Assembly: GCF_011074955.1 (NCBI RefSeq)
Contig: NZ_WUQJ01000004.1
Location: 1 to 64,000 of the forward strand
Origin: Marinobacter caseinilyticus
Lineage (GTDB): Bacteria > Pseudomonadota > Gammaproteobacteria > Pseudomonadales > Oleiphilaceae
DNA length: 64,000 nt
Direction: 5' to 3'
Part shown: piece after piece, positions 40,002-49,389 of the stretch
How positions within the stretch are numbered: the stretch's first letter is position 1
Layout of the letters: the number at the start of each line of letters is the position of its first letter
Made by a program: the position numbers and the translations under genes
Notes under the pieces: model-generated
The model's database searches: none
Told to the model about the DNA's origin: nothing
What the model saw: the letters and a program-made list of their open reading frames with translations, nothing else

Positions 40002-41366
40002 ATGAATTCCATCGTCACCTTTCCAAATCGTATTCCGGCAGTCGAATTTGAAGAGCGACGCTTCAAAGTCTTTACTGACCGCCAGCTCGACAAGATCGAG
40101 ATTATTCAAAGCTTGCCCGCCGACACCCTGTTCGAAATGAAAGTGGTGGCCAGCGTACTGCCCTTCCGCGTCAACGAATATGTCATTAACGAGCTTATTG
40201 ACTGGCAGCAAGTACCCAACGACCCAATCTACCAGCTCGTATTTCCGCAAAAAGGCATGCTGAAAGACCAGCACTTTGAGCGGATGGCCGAATTGCACCG
40301 AGAGGGTGCCGATAAAAAACTGATCCAGTCCGTGGCCAAGGAAATCCGGGACGAACTGAACCCCCACCCTGCCGGGCAGATGGAAATGAACCTGCCCGAG
40401 CTGGACGGCGAGATGCTGGACGGTGTGCAGCACAAATACCGCGAGACGGTTTTGTTCTTCCCGGCCCAGGGCCAGACCTGCCACTCATACTGCACCTTCT
40501 GCTTTCGCTGGGCGCAATTTGTCGGCGACAAAGACCTTAAGATGGCCAGCACGGACGCCGAAAAACTCCACGGGTATTTGCAACAGCACCCGGAAGTCAG
40601 CGATTTGCTGGTGACGGGCGGCGACCCGATGGTGATGAAGACGAAACATCTGGTGCAGTATCTGGAACCGCTGCTGGAACCGGAGTTTGATCACATACAA
40701 ACGATCCGCATCGGCACCAAGGCCCTGACTTTCTGGCCCTATCGCTTTGTGACCGACAAGGACGCAGAAGAACTGCTGGACCTGTTTGCCCGCCTGGTTG
40801 ATGGCGGCAAACACATCGCCATCATGGCGCACTACAACCACTGGCAGGAAATCACCACCGACATTGCCGAGGAAGCCATTCGCCGCATCCGCTCAACCGG
40901 TGCCGAGATCCGCGCCCAGGGCCCTATCATCAAGCACGTCAATGATGACGCCGACGCGTGGGCAAAAATGTGGAAGAAACAGGTACAGCTGGGCATCATC
41001 CCCTACTACATGTTTGTAGAACGGGACACCGGGGCTAAAAATTACTTCGAAATCCCCCTGGTCAAAGCTTATGAGATCTATCGGGAGGCCATGAAACAGG
41101 TATCCGGTCTGGCCCGCACCGCTCGCGGTCCCTCAATGAGTGCCGGTCCCGGCAAGGTCGAGATCCAGGGCATTGCTGACATCAAGGGCGAGAAGGTCTT
41201 TGTTCTGCGGTTCCTGCAAGGTCGCAACCCAGATTGGGTGCAACGTCCTTTCTTTGCCAAGTACAGCGAAACCGCAACCTGGCTGCACGAGCTTGAGCCG
41301 GCCTTTGGGGAAGACAAATTTTTCTTCGAGGAAGAATACGACCGGATGAGACAGGGCAACGGCTGA
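40002..41366 (+). CDS. KamA/lysine 2,3-aminomutase-like radical SAM protein
   Basis: This 454-residue protein belongs to the KamA group of radical SAM/PLP enzymes. The iron-sulfur cluster motif is CHSYCTFC (CxxxCxxC) near residue 170, followed by LLVTGGDPMV, the SAM-binding Gly-rich segment. The family region IRIGTKALTFWPYRF and the C-terminal MSAGPGKVEI, whose Lys may correspond to the PLP-binding Lys of KamA, are also present. It is longer than EpmB and has a distinct N-terminal 90 residues. ATG 40002 is preferred to the GTG-type starts upstream. It stands alone with no lysine fermentation or efp genes nearby, so beta-lysine formation (an osmolyte route) is possible but not shown. Confidence 0.8.
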   Translation: MNSIVTFPNRIPAVEFEERRFKVFTDRQLDKIEIIQSLPADTLFEMKVVASVLPFRVNEYVINELIDWQQVPNDPIYQLVFPQKGMLKDQHFERMAELHREGADKKLIQSVAKEIRDELNPHPAGQMEMNLPELDGEMLDGVQHKYRETVLFFPAQGQTCHSYCTFCFRWAQFVGDKDLKMASTDAEKLHGYLQQHPEVSDLLVTGGDPMVMKTKHLVQYLEPLLEPEFDHIQTIRIGTKALTFWPYRFVTDKDAEELLDLFARLVDGGKHIAIMAHYNHWQEITTDIAEEAIRRIRSTGAEIRAQGPIIKHVNDDADAWAKMWKKQVQLGIIPYYMFVERDTGAKNYFEIPLVKAYEIYREAMKQVSGLARTARGPSMSAGPGKVEIQGIADIKGEKVFVLRFLQGRNPDWVQRPFFAKYSETATWLHELEPAFGEDKFFFEEEYDRMRQGNG

Positions 41367-41449
41367 CAAGCACGGCCACTGTCAAACCTCGTCGCTCTAA
41401 TCGGGAGACCCTGCGGCATACCGAGGGTGGGCGACCACTGCCGTCTGGA

Positions 41450-41528
41450 AGACGTCGCTTCAGCTTGGGAAGGCTCATCTGGCAGACCCGAGGCCTGCTC
41501 CGAAGCTGAAGCATCGGCTACAGTGGCA
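41450..41528. repeat. Diverged interspersed repeat, copy 2
   Basis: Core 41492-41528 pairs in alignment with 34830-34866. Most differences fall every third base, so read on the minus strand both give the peptide ATVAD-x-SASEQA. It lies between the KamA-like gene and its terminator. Confidence 0.6.
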
Positions 41529-41591
41529 AACAACAGCCTTTGGCGGCAGGATTCACGACTGGCGCTTTCGCGCCACTTCACTACGCACATA

Positions 41592-41619
41592 AAAAAACCG
41601 GGCGCTGGCCCGGTTTTTT
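41592..41619. terminator. Bidirectional rho-independent terminator
   Basis: CCGGGC-GCTG-GCCCGG flanked by seven A and six T, between the convergent KamA-like and thioredoxin genes. Confidence 0.93.
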
Positions 41620-41633
41620 GCGCTGTCGCCCGG

Positions 41634-42497
41634 TCAGTGCATCAGGGCATAGAGCTTACGCCGATACACCCGCACATCGGGATTGTTGTTCCCCAGTTTG
41701 TCGAATAACTCGACTAACGTGGTTTTTGCGATCCCGTCCTTATAGCCGGCATCCACTTGCATAAGCCGGATTAATAGTGACATCGCTTCGGCGTTGTTTT
41801 CTTTCAGCACGTGCTGAAGTGCCAACTGGTGCAGGGCCGCAGGATCGCCCGGATTGGCGTCCAGTGTTTTTTCGAGCTCCTGCATTGGCGGCAGCTCACC
41901 TGCCTGCTTCATAAACTTCAAGCGAGCGGCCAGTTGTTTGGCCTGGGTTTGCATTTTTTCTTCTGGCGGCAAGCTCTCAAGCACTTGTTCCGCGGCGTCA
42001 ACATCACCCAACTCGGCTTTGATCTGCGCAAGGTCTATCAGCACCGTGAGATCGTCGGGATCGTTCTGGTTCATCTCCGTCAATACCGCCAGCGCCCCAT
42101 CCAGGTCACCCGCCTCCCAAAGACGGTGAGCCGTATCGTAAGGATTCTCTGCGGGCGCCTCGACGTGCTTGTCCAGCACCTTGCGAACTTCACCTTCCGG
42201 CAAGGCTCCATTAAACCCGTCGACCGCCTGCCCGTTCTTCACCAGAATCACCGTAGGCAAACTCCGCACACCCAGGCTGCCAGTCAACTCCTGCTGTTCG
42301 TCGGCATTGACTTTGGCGAGCAAAAAACCGCCTTTGTAGTCTTCTGCCAGCTTTTCCAGTATCGGGGTGAGCTGCTTACAGGGCTCACACCAGTCCGCCC
42401 ATACGTCAACCAGGATCGGCGTCTGCGCAGACGCCTGCATGACCTTGTCCTGAAAATTCTCGATGGTGGCGTCAAAGATATACGGCGAGCTGCTCAT
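41634..42497 (-). CDS. Thioredoxin-like co-chaperone (CnoX/YbbN family)
   Basis: This 287-residue protein has an N-terminal thioredoxin domain with an intact WCEPCK active site (near residue 37) and PTVILVKNG, followed by about 170 residues of TPR-like helices (YDTAHRLWEAGDLDGALAVL, LAQIKAELGDVDAAEQVL). E. coli CnoX has lost one Cys; keeping both suggests true redox activity here, as in Pseudomonas and Caulobacter forms. CnoX holds proteins for GroEL or DnaK under bleach stress. It is monocistronic, divergent from lon, with which it shares a stress theme. Confidence 0.9.
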   Translation of the reverse strand: MSSSPYIFDATIENFQDKVMQASAQTPILVDVWADWCEPCKQLTPILEKLAEDYKGGFLLAKVNADEQQELTGSLGVRSLPTVILVKNGQAVDGFNGALPEGEVRKVLDKHVEAPAENPYDTAHRLWEAGDLDGALAVLTEMNQNDPDDLTVLIDLAQIKAELGDVDAAEQVLESLPPEEKMQTQAKQLAARLKFMKQAGELPPMQELEKTLDANPGDPAALHQLALQHVLKENNAEAMSLLIRLMQVDAGYKDGIAKTTLVELFDKLGNNNPDVRVYRRKLYALMH

Positions 42498-42609
42498 GAG
42501 CGGGTCCTGATCCGTGAAAACGTGAATGATACCCAGTAAGTAGAGGCTAGACGAAGAAATTCAAGCCCAGTCACCCGATTCGGCAGACAGACAAACCCGC
42601 GCGCCCTGC

Positions 42610-42637
42610 CTTGAATTACCGAAAGCCGCCGTCACAT
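42610..42637 (+). promoter_or_regulatory. Possible heat-shock (sigma-32) promoter of lon
   Basis: CTTGAA, 14 bases, then CGTCACAT resembles the sigma-32 consensus (CTTGAA and CCCCATNT), about 50 bases before the lon start. Confidence 0.45.
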
Positions 42638-42686
42638 AACGTTCATAACCGCACTAAACCAATCATGGGATGGATGTTGATACGGC

Positions 42687-45125
42687 ATGAGCGACGATAG
42701 CCTTCACGAGTCTTTCGAAGATGTTACCGAGTACATTGGCAAGGACGAAAACAAGACCAACCTTGCGCTGACTCAGCAGGCCTTACCGGGGCGCATGTAC
42801 GTGTTGCCCATTTCTAACCGACCGTTCTTCCCGGCCCAGGTTCAGCCGGTCATGGTAAATCAACAACCATGGCACGAGACGCTCAAGCGCGTCAGAGAAA
42901 CCGACCACCATATTCTAGGCCTTTGTTTTGTCGACAACCCGGAACAGGAACACCCTGTGCCGGGGAGCGATGAGCTTGAGATAATGGGGTGCGCCGTGCG
43001 CGTCCACCAAGCCCAAATAGTCGGCGGTAAAATCCAGTTTATCGCCCAGGGTGTTCAGCGCTTTCGCATCACCCAATGGTTACGGCGAAAACCGCCCTAT
43101 CTGGTTGAGGTGGAGTACCCCGATGAGCCCAAAGAGCCCAAAGAAGAACTCAAGGCTTACACCCTGGCCATCATCAGCTCGATCAAGGAACTGCTGCGGA
43201 CCAACCCGCTATATGGCGAAGACGTCAAACAGTACCTATCGCGTTTTGGACCGGAAGACAGCTCACCGTTGGCCGATTTTGGCGCCTCAATGACCAGCGC
43301 CCCCGGCACCGACCTGCAAGATGTGCTGAACACAGTCCCGCTGCTTCGTCGAATGGAGAAGGTGCTGCTGTTGATGCGCAAAGAGCAGGAAGTCGCCCGC
43401 CTTCAGGCACAAATTGATGAGGAGGTGAACGACACGGTCCAGAAACATCAGCGCGAATTCTTTCTACGGGAGCAGCTCAAAGTCATCCAACGTGAACTTG
43501 GCATGGCCAAAGACGATAAGACCGCCGATGCGGAGCGGTTCGAGGCCCGCATGGCCCAGCTCTTACCGCCCGACCATGTGACCGAACGCTTTCAGGACGA
43601 GCTGCAAAAGCTTCAGGTACTGGAACTGGGGTCACCCGAGTACGGCGTGACCCGAAATTACCTGGACTGGCTGACCCTGGTGCCATGGGGAAAAACCTCT
43701 CAGGATCACTTCGATCTGGTGGCCGCCCGCCGCATCTTGGACCGCGATCACGATGGCCTGGACGACGTTAAGGACCGCATTATCGAATTTCTCGCCGAGG
43801 GCGCCTTCAAAGGCGAAGTGTCTGGCTCAATCCTGCTTTTAGTGGGGCCGCCGGGGGTGGGAAAGACCTCCATCGGGCATTCTGTGGCTGCGGCACTGGG
43901 GCGAGAATTCTACCGCTTCAGCCTCGGCGGCATGCGCGACGAAGCCGAGATCAAAGGCCATCGACGCACTTACATTGGCGCCATGCCGGGTAAGTTTGTA
44001 CAGGCATTGAAAGACGCAAAAGTTGCCAACCCGGTGATCATGTTGGACGAGATCGACAAGATTGGCGCCTCGTTCCAGGGTGACCCCGCCTCTGCGCTGC
44101 TGGAAACCCTGGACCCTGAACAGAATCGGGAGTTTCTCGACCATTACCTGGACGTGCGGATGGACTTGTCCAAAGTGCTGTTTATCTGCACCGCCAATCA
44201 ACTGGATACCATTCCCAGACCGCTACTGGACCGCATGGATACCATCCGGTTGTCCGGTTACATTGGCGAAGAGAAACTGGTGATCGCAAAACATCACTTG
44301 CTGCCGCGACTGCTAAAACGGGCTGGCTTGCTTAAGAAACAGTTCAACGTGACCGACGCCGCCATTCGTCAAATCATTGAGGGCTATGCGCGTGAAGCCG
44401 GGGTTCGCAACCTTGAAAAATTGCTCCACAAACTCGTCCGGAAAGGCATCGTAAAACTTCTGGAGGCACCGGAAATGGCGGTCCGCGTTGGGGTATCCGA
44501 CCTGGTGGGTTATCTCGGCCAGCCGCCGTTCAAACGCGAGAAAGCCATGAAGGGCACCGGCGTTGTCACCGGGCTAGCCTGGACGGCCATGGGCGGCGTC
44601 ACCTTGAGCATTGAAGCTTCGCGCATTCACAGCAATCAGCGCGGCTTCAAACTGACCGGCCAATTGGGGGACGTCATGAAAGAGTCCGCCGAAATTGCCT
44701 ACAGTTATGTCGCCTCCAACCTGAAGCGCTTCAAAGGTGACCCGACCTTCTTCGATAAATCGTTTGTCCATGTCCACGTGCCGGAGGGCGCCACACCCAA
44801 AGACGGCCCCAGTGCCGGTATTACGATGGCGACCGCCTTGCTCTCCATTGCCCGGGGCGAAGCACCCCAGCAATCCATTGCCATGACAGGCGAACTCACC
44901 CTGACCGGTCAGGTTCTGGCCATAGGCGGCGTCCGGGAGAAGATCATTGCGGCCAGACGGCAGAAGATCGACACCCTGATCCTGCCCGATGCCAATCGCA
45001 GTGATTATGAGGAGCTGCCCAGCTATTTAAAAGAAGGGCTCACGGTCCACTTTGCCAAACACTACAGCGACGTGTTTCAGGTCTGCTTTGGCAACAACCC
45101 CAGAAAAGGCACGGCCGTCCACTGA
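42687..45125 (+). CDS. lon: ATP-dependent Lon protease
   Basis: Lon degrades misfolded and regulatory proteins in the cytoplasm. The 812-residue protein has the N-terminal substrate domain (LPISNRPFFPAQVQPV), the coiled-coil linker (HQREFFLREQLKVIQRELG), the AAA module with Walker A GPPGVGKTS and Walker B VIMLDEIDKIG, and the C-terminal protease with Ser in KDGPSAGITMATAL and Lys in GGVREKIIAARRQ. It is about 28 residues longer than the E. coli protein, mostly at the N-terminus. A sigma-32-like promoter precedes it. The E. coli-type neighbours clpX and hupB are absent. Confidence 0.96.
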   Translation: MSDDSLHESFEDVTEYIGKDENKTNLALTQQALPGRMYVLPISNRPFFPAQVQPVMVNQQPWHETLKRVRETDHHILGLCFVDNPEQEHPVPGSDELEIMGCAVRVHQAQIVGGKIQFIAQGVQRFRITQWLRRKPPYLVEVEYPDEPKEPKEELKAYTLAIISSIKELLRTNPLYGEDVKQYLSRFGPEDSSPLADFGASMTSAPGTDLQDVLNTVPLLRRMEKVLLLMRKEQEVARLQAQIDEEVNDTVQKHQREFFLREQLKVIQRELGMAKDDKTADAERFEARMAQLLPPDHVTERFQDELQKLQVLELGSPEYGVTRNYLDWLTLVPWGKTSQDHFDLVAARRILDRDHDGLDDVKDRIIEFLAEGAFKGEVSGSILLLVGPPGVGKTSIGHSVAAALGREFYRFSLGGMRDEAEIKGHRRTYIGAMPGKFVQALKDAKVANPVIMLDEIDKIGASFQGDPASALLETLDPEQNREFLDHYLDVRMDLSKVLFICTANQLDTIPRPLLDRMDTIRLSGYIGEEKLVIAKHHLLPRLLKRAGLLKKQFNVTDAAIRQIIEGYAREAGVRNLEKLLHKLVRKGIVKLLEAPEMAVRVGVSDLVGYLGQPPFKREKAMKGTGVVTGLAWTAMGGVTLSIEASRIHSNQRGFKLTGQLGDVMKESAEIAYSYVASNLKRFKGDPTFFDKSFVHVHVPEGATPKDGPSAGITMATALLSIARGEAPQQSIAMTGELTLTGQVLAIGGVREKIIAARRQKIDTLILPDANRSDYEELPSYLKEGLTVHFAKHYSDVFQVCFGNNPRKGTAVH

Positions 45126-45270
45126 TGCGCAACCCCCATGTTTCAGTACCAAGCCGCACTGGGGGGCGGTTGCAAGCGCCAGGGAGCCCACGGGCCGGAC
45201 CCGGGATCGCGGCGAGCTCCGCGCCAAGCCGGCGCTTACTTCAAGGTTGAAGCCACTGCCGGCGAGCCGC

Positions 45271-45867
45271 TCAGGCCCCCGCTTTCTTCTTGGTCTCTTT
45301 CCAGCCGTCTTCCCGTAAGACCGCGCCTACATCCAGAACCGGCGATGCATCGATGTCATCGGCATCCATCATGTTGGCGACTCGCTGCAGCGAAGCGATA
45401 ATCATGGACTGCTCCCACTCGTGCAGACTCTGAAATTTACCAATAAATTCTTCCTGTAACGGCTCCGGCGCACGCGCCAAAATGTCCGCACCGTCTTCGG
45501 TCAAATGGGCATGCACCTTGCGTTTATCCTGCGTACTGCGAACCCGATAAACCAGATTGCGATGCTCCAGACGATCGAGAATCGTCGTGACCGTCGCCTG
45601 ACTCAGGCTTACCTTGTCAGCAATGGTGCCAATGGTGACTTCACCGAGGTCGCGGATGGTTCTCATGATCAGTAACTGTGGCCCGGTCAAACCTGCGTTC
45701 TTGCTCAGGCGCTTTGAATGCAGGTCCGTGGCACGAATTACCCGCCGTAACGCGACCAAAACCTTTTCGTAATTATTCACAGAAGCATTCCATCCCGCCT
45801 TTGGCGTCAAGTCAGAATTACAGGCATTGAGCTTTTTCGAGTATAAAACCTTTTGACCCGACATCAT
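45271..45867 (-). CDS. MarR family transcriptional regulator
   Basis: This 198-residue winged-helix regulator has the MarR core GLTGPQLLIMRTIRDLGEVTIGTIADKVSLSQATVTTILDRLE and the wing VYRVRSTQDKRKVHAHLTEDG. About 30 extra residues precede the core and a tail, MMDADDIDASPVLDVG, follows it. AGGAGG supports ATG 45867. The same layout occurs in MarR regulators of osmolyte genes in halophiles, but no ectoine genes are near, so the target is unknown. It is divergent from the TPR gene. Confidence 0.88.
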   Translation of the reverse strand: MMSGQKVLYSKKLNACNSDLTPKAGWNASVNNYEKVLVALRRVIRATDLHSKRLSKNAGLTGPQLLIMRTIRDLGEVTIGTIADKVSLSQATVTTILDRLEHRNLVYRVRSTQDKRKVHAHLTEDGADILARAPEPLQEEFIGKFQSLHEWEQSMIIASLQRVANMMDADDIDASPVLDVGAVLREDGWKETKKKAGA

Positions 45868-46095
45868 GCTGAAGCCTCCTTACGGCCAATCGCCTCCGGC
45901 ACCCCGCCTTCCATTCAGCATTGTGCAGGGCGCTACAATTCGACCGGCCGAACATTTCTTTATACCACTAAGTATTAGAGGTCTTTGCTCTCAGGATTGC
46001 AAGCCGTAGTAATTCTGGCGTATTACCTCGTTTCTGTTCGCACTCGCTATGGTATGGTCTGCACCCTTTTGATTCACAGAACACCTGGACACGAC

Positions 46096-47019
46096 ATGAT
46101 TAACCCCTTCGCGGCCCGATTGGCCGCTCTGCTTTTTCTATTTACAGCCCTGACCGCTGCAACCTCCGTAAGCGCCCAGCAACCCGCGCCGACCGCAGCG
46201 ACGGCGACCGATGTCAGTGACCGCATTGATCAACTTGAAGAGCCACTTTATAACCCGTTTGTGGAACGCTACCTGCTTGATGAGGTCAAAGCGCTGCGCA
46301 CCGAACTGCTTAACACGCGCGCAGAACTCATCGAAAAAGTCGTGGATAAGGAGCTGTCCGTTGCCGATAAGACCATGTCATACGCGACCGATACCGTGAC
46401 TTACTTTTTCTATCTGATTGCCGGCGCCACCTCCATCCTGGTGGTCATCGGCTGGAACTCTATCCGCGACATGCGGAGTCAGCTCACCAGCCTGGCGGAA
46501 AAGCGGGTGAACGAATTGGTCGTGGAATACGAGAAGCGGCTCAAATTCATTGAGGTTCAGCTACAGCAAAAATCCGACATCATCAATCGCAATCAGGAAG
46601 AGATCGAGCGCACCAACGAAGTGCACTCCTTGTGGCTCAAAGCCAGCCAGGAGACCTCGCAGCAAAACAAAATCACCGCCTATGATCAGATTCTGGATTT
46701 GCGTCCAGACGATGTCGAAGCCCTCAGTTACAAGGCCGACGCGGTTCTGGAGATGCAGGAGCCATTATGGGCCATCAGTCTTTGCCTGCGCGCGCTGAAG
46801 CTTGCACCGGATAATGGCCATCCGCACTATCAATTGGCCTGCGCCTATGCTGAGATCGGTCGCTGGGAAGACGCCATCCATTCACTGGCCAAAGCAATTG
46901 AAATTTCCGACGCCTACCGGGATGATGCATCAGTAGATCCGAGCTTTTCGCGATTACGGGACTATGAGGCATTCAATCTGGCAGTACACCCAGAAGAGCC
47001 GGAAACAACCGATAGCTAA
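46096..47019 (+). CDS. Membrane-anchored TPR protein
   Basis: ATG 46096 starts a 307-residue protein with a signal peptide (PFAARLAALLFLFTALTAATSVSAQ), a charged helical segment, a membrane helix (YFFYLIAGATSILVVIGW near residue 110), a coiled coil (EYEKRLKFIEVQLQQKSDIINRN) and TPR repeats at the C-terminus (IQILDLRPDDVEALSYKADAVLEM-like, LAPDNGHPHYQLACAYAEIGRWEDAIHSLAKAIE). Upstream in-frame codons lack a ribosome site. TPR modules bind protein partners; the partner is not known. Confidence 0.8.
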   Translation: MINPFAARLAALLFLFTALTAATSVSAQQPAPTAATATDVSDRIDQLEEPLYNPFVERYLLDEVKALRTELLNTRAELIEKVVDKELSVADKTMSYATDTVTYFFYLIAGATSILVVIGWNSIRDMRSQLTSLAEKRVNELVVEYEKRLKFIEVQLQQKSDIINRNQEEIERTNEVHSLWLKASQETSQQNKITAYDQILDLRPDDVEALSYKADAVLEMQEPLWAISLCLRALKLAPDNGHPHYQLACAYAEIGRWEDAIHSLAKAIEISDAYRDDASVDPSFSRLRDYEAFNLAVHPEEPETTDS

Positions 47020-47194
47020 TCAAGGTTTGGTAAAAGCCATCACGAACACCCATGCGGCGCCATACGCTGAAAGCAGCCCTGGCACCGGTTTACTGGGGAA
47101 CCCGGGCCTTCAAGCTTGACAACAAGCCGGGGCTGGTGTTCTTTTATCTCCTTGAGAACATAAGAATAACCCTGACCCAAAGTAGGACAGACCC

Positions 47195-48307
47195 ATGAAA
47201 ACATCAGTGAAAAAACTTGTTACAGGCATCAGCGCTTCCATCGCATTGATGGGTACGGGCAGCGCACTCGCTGAAATCAAGGTCGGCATTGCCGGCCCCA
47301 TGACCGGACCCGTTGCGCAATATGGCGACATGCAGTTCTCCGGTGCGCGCATGGCAATTGAGCGAATCAATGCCGATGGCGGCGTAATGGGCGAGCAGCT
47401 CGTAGCAGTGGAAGTCGATGACGTGTGCGACCCCAAGCAGGCCGTAACAGTTGCTAACCGGCTGGTCAACGACGGCGTCCGGTTCGTGATCGGTCACCTG
47501 TGCTCCAGTTCGACTCAGCCCGCATCAGACATCTATGAAGATGAAGGCATCCTGATGGTAACGCCGGCGTCTACCAGCCCGGACATCACCGAGCGCGGCT
47601 ATGAGCTGGTTTTCCGCACCATCGGCCTGGACAGCATGCAGGGTCCGGTCGCGGCCAACTACCTGGTCAGCCTCAACCCCGAGCGCGTTGCCGTTATTCA
47701 CGACAAGCAGCAGTATGGTGAAGGCATAGCAACTGCGGTTCGCGACACGCTGAAAGAAGCGGGCGTTGAAGTGGCGATGTTTGAAGGCATCACCGCCGGT
47801 GACAAGGACTTTTCGTCGCTGGTCACCAAACTCCGCGACGCCGGTGTGGACTATGTCTACTACGGTGGCTATCACCCAGAGCTCGGCCTGATTCTACGCC
47901 AAGCCCGTCAAGCCAACCTGGACGCCACTTTCATGGGTCCTGAAGGGGTGGGCAACAAAGACATCAACACCATCGCAGGCGAAGCTGCCGAAGGTCTGTT
48001 GGTCACTCTGCCACCGAGCTTTGACGAGAAAGCCGAGAACCAGGCATTGGTCAGTGCTTTTAAAGAGAAAGGCGAAGATCCTTCCGGTCCGTTCGTGCTG
48101 ACCTCATACGCCGCGGTTCAGCTGGTTGCCGAAGGCATCGAGGCCGCCGGTTCAATTGATCCATTTGACGTTGCAAAGGCGCTGCGTGCCGGCACGTTTA
48201 GCACGCCAATCGGCACGGTTGAGTACGACGACAAGGGCGATATGGAGTCGTTTGAGTTTGTTGTTTACGAATGGCATTCAGATGGCAGCAAAACTCCGGT
48301 AAACTAA
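47195..48307 (+). CDS. livK: Branched-chain amino acid ABC transporter binding protein
   Basis: This 370-residue periplasmic protein (LivK/BraC) has a signal peptide ending SALA and begins EIKVGIAGPMTGPVAQYGDMQFSGARMAIERIN, the Leu/Ile/Val-binding family pattern. It has the disulphide pair CDPKQAV...HLCSSST and TSPDITERGYELVFRT. It is first in livKHMGF. A terminator-like hairpin 28 bases after its stop should favour high binding-protein expression. Confidence 0.95.
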   Translation: MKTSVKKLVTGISASIALMGTGSALAEIKVGIAGPMTGPVAQYGDMQFSGARMAIERINADGGVMGEQLVAVEVDDVCDPKQAVTVANRLVNDGVRFVIGHLCSSSTQPASDIYEDEGILMVTPASTSPDITERGYELVFRTIGLDSMQGPVAANYLVSLNPERVAVIHDKQQYGEGIATAVRDTLKEAGVEVAMFEGITAGDKDFSSLVTKLRDAGVDYVYYGGYHPELGLILRQARQANLDATFMGPEGVGNKDINTIAGEAAEGLLVTLPPSFDEKAENQALVSAFKEKGEDPSGPFVLTSYAAVQLVAEGIEAAGSIDPFDVAKALRAGTFSTPIGTVEYDDKGDMESFEFVVYEWHSDGSKTPVN

Positions 48308-48335
48308 GCCGCAATCGTTAAAAAACGGTAATGGA

Positions 48336-48372
48336 ACACCTTCCCACCGCGATCCGGGGGAAGGTGTTTTTT
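48336..48372 (+). terminator. Terminator/attenuator between livK and livH
   Basis: ACACCTTCCC pairs with GGGAAGGTGT and is followed by seven T. Partial read-through would supply livHMGF. Confidence 0.88.
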
Positions 48373-48465
48373 TAAGCACACAGACGTTTCTGTTTTATCT
48401 GCATCCGGCACCCCGGCGCAGGTTGGACGTTAACTGAAGGTGCAGGTTTTCGGAGCCCCACAACC

Positions 48466-49389
48466 ATGCAAGACCTCCTGTATTTTGTTCAGCAGCTCAT
48501 CAACGGGCTGACGATCGGGAGCGCCTATGCCCTGATCGCCATCGGCTACACGATGGTTTACGGCATTATTGGCATGATCAACTTCGCCCACGGCGAGGTG
48601 TACATGATCGGTGCCTACACCGCGCTCATCGCTATTACCGGCCTTGCCGCTTTCGGCATAGCCTGGCTGCCACTTGTCCTTCTCGTTGCACTGGTGTGTG
48701 CCGTGATAGTCTCCAGCGCCATGGGCTGGGCCGTTGAACGGGTTGCCTACCGACCGGTTCGGGGTCGCCATCGCTTGATCCCTCTGATTTCAGCCATTGG
48801 CATGTCCATCTTTCTTCAGAACTACGTGCACTTGGCACAGGGCTCAAGAAACATGGGCTTTCCGCTGTTAATCGAAGGCGGTTTCCGGTTTGGCGCTGCC
48901 GACTCTTTTCAAACCTCTATTTCCTACATGCAGATCACAATCTTTATCACCACCCTTGTCTGCATGACAGCGCTGTCGCTGTTTATCTCCCGGTCGCGCA
49001 CCGGGCGTGCCTGTCGTGCCGTATCGCAGGATCTGGGCATGTCGAACCTGCTGGGCATCGACACCAATAAAATAATCGCCGCCACCTTTGTCATTGGGGC
49101 CGCATTGGCCGCCGTGGCCGGCCTGCTATTGGGCATGTATTACGGATCGATTGACCCACTGTTTGGCTTCATTGCCGGTCTGAAGGCATTCACTGCCGCC
49201 GTTCTGGGCGGCATCGGCAGCATCCCCGGAGCCATGCTGGGCGGCATCATACTGGGCATATCCGAGAGCATGACGTCCGGCTACCTGAGTGGTGAATATA
49301 AAGACGTGGTGTCCTTTGGGCTGCTTATCCTGATTCTGCTGTTCAAACCCACTGGCTTACTTGGCAAGCCAGAGGTGGAGAAGATCTGA
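48466..49389 (+). CDS. livH: Branched-chain amino acid ABC permease
   Basis: This 307-residue LivH/BraD inner membrane permease has the family blocks [52 protein letters not shown] and the C-terminal [15 protein letters not shown]. About eight membrane segments are visible. Its stop overlaps the livM start (TGATG). Confidence 0.95.
   Translation: MQDLLYFVQQLINGLTIGSAYALIAIGYTMVYGIIGMINFAHGEVYMIGAYTALIAITGLAAFGIAWLPLVLLVALVCAVIVSSAMGWAVERVAYRPVRGRHRLIPLISAIGMSIFLQNYVHLAQGSRNMGFPLLIEGGFRFGAADSFQTSISYMQITIFITTLVCMTALSLFISRSRTGRACRAVSQDLGMSNLLGIDTNKIIAATFVIGAALAAVAGLLLGMYYGSIDPLFGFIAGLKAFTAAVLGGIGSIPGAMLGGIILGISESMTSGYLSGEYKDVVSFGLLILILLFKPTGLLGKPEVEKI

Noticed and set aside
45173..45237. Inverted repeat AAGCGCC / GGCGCTT after lon
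   Set aside because: The arms are 50 bases apart in very GC-rich sequence and no T tract follows, so a specific terminator cannot be supported.
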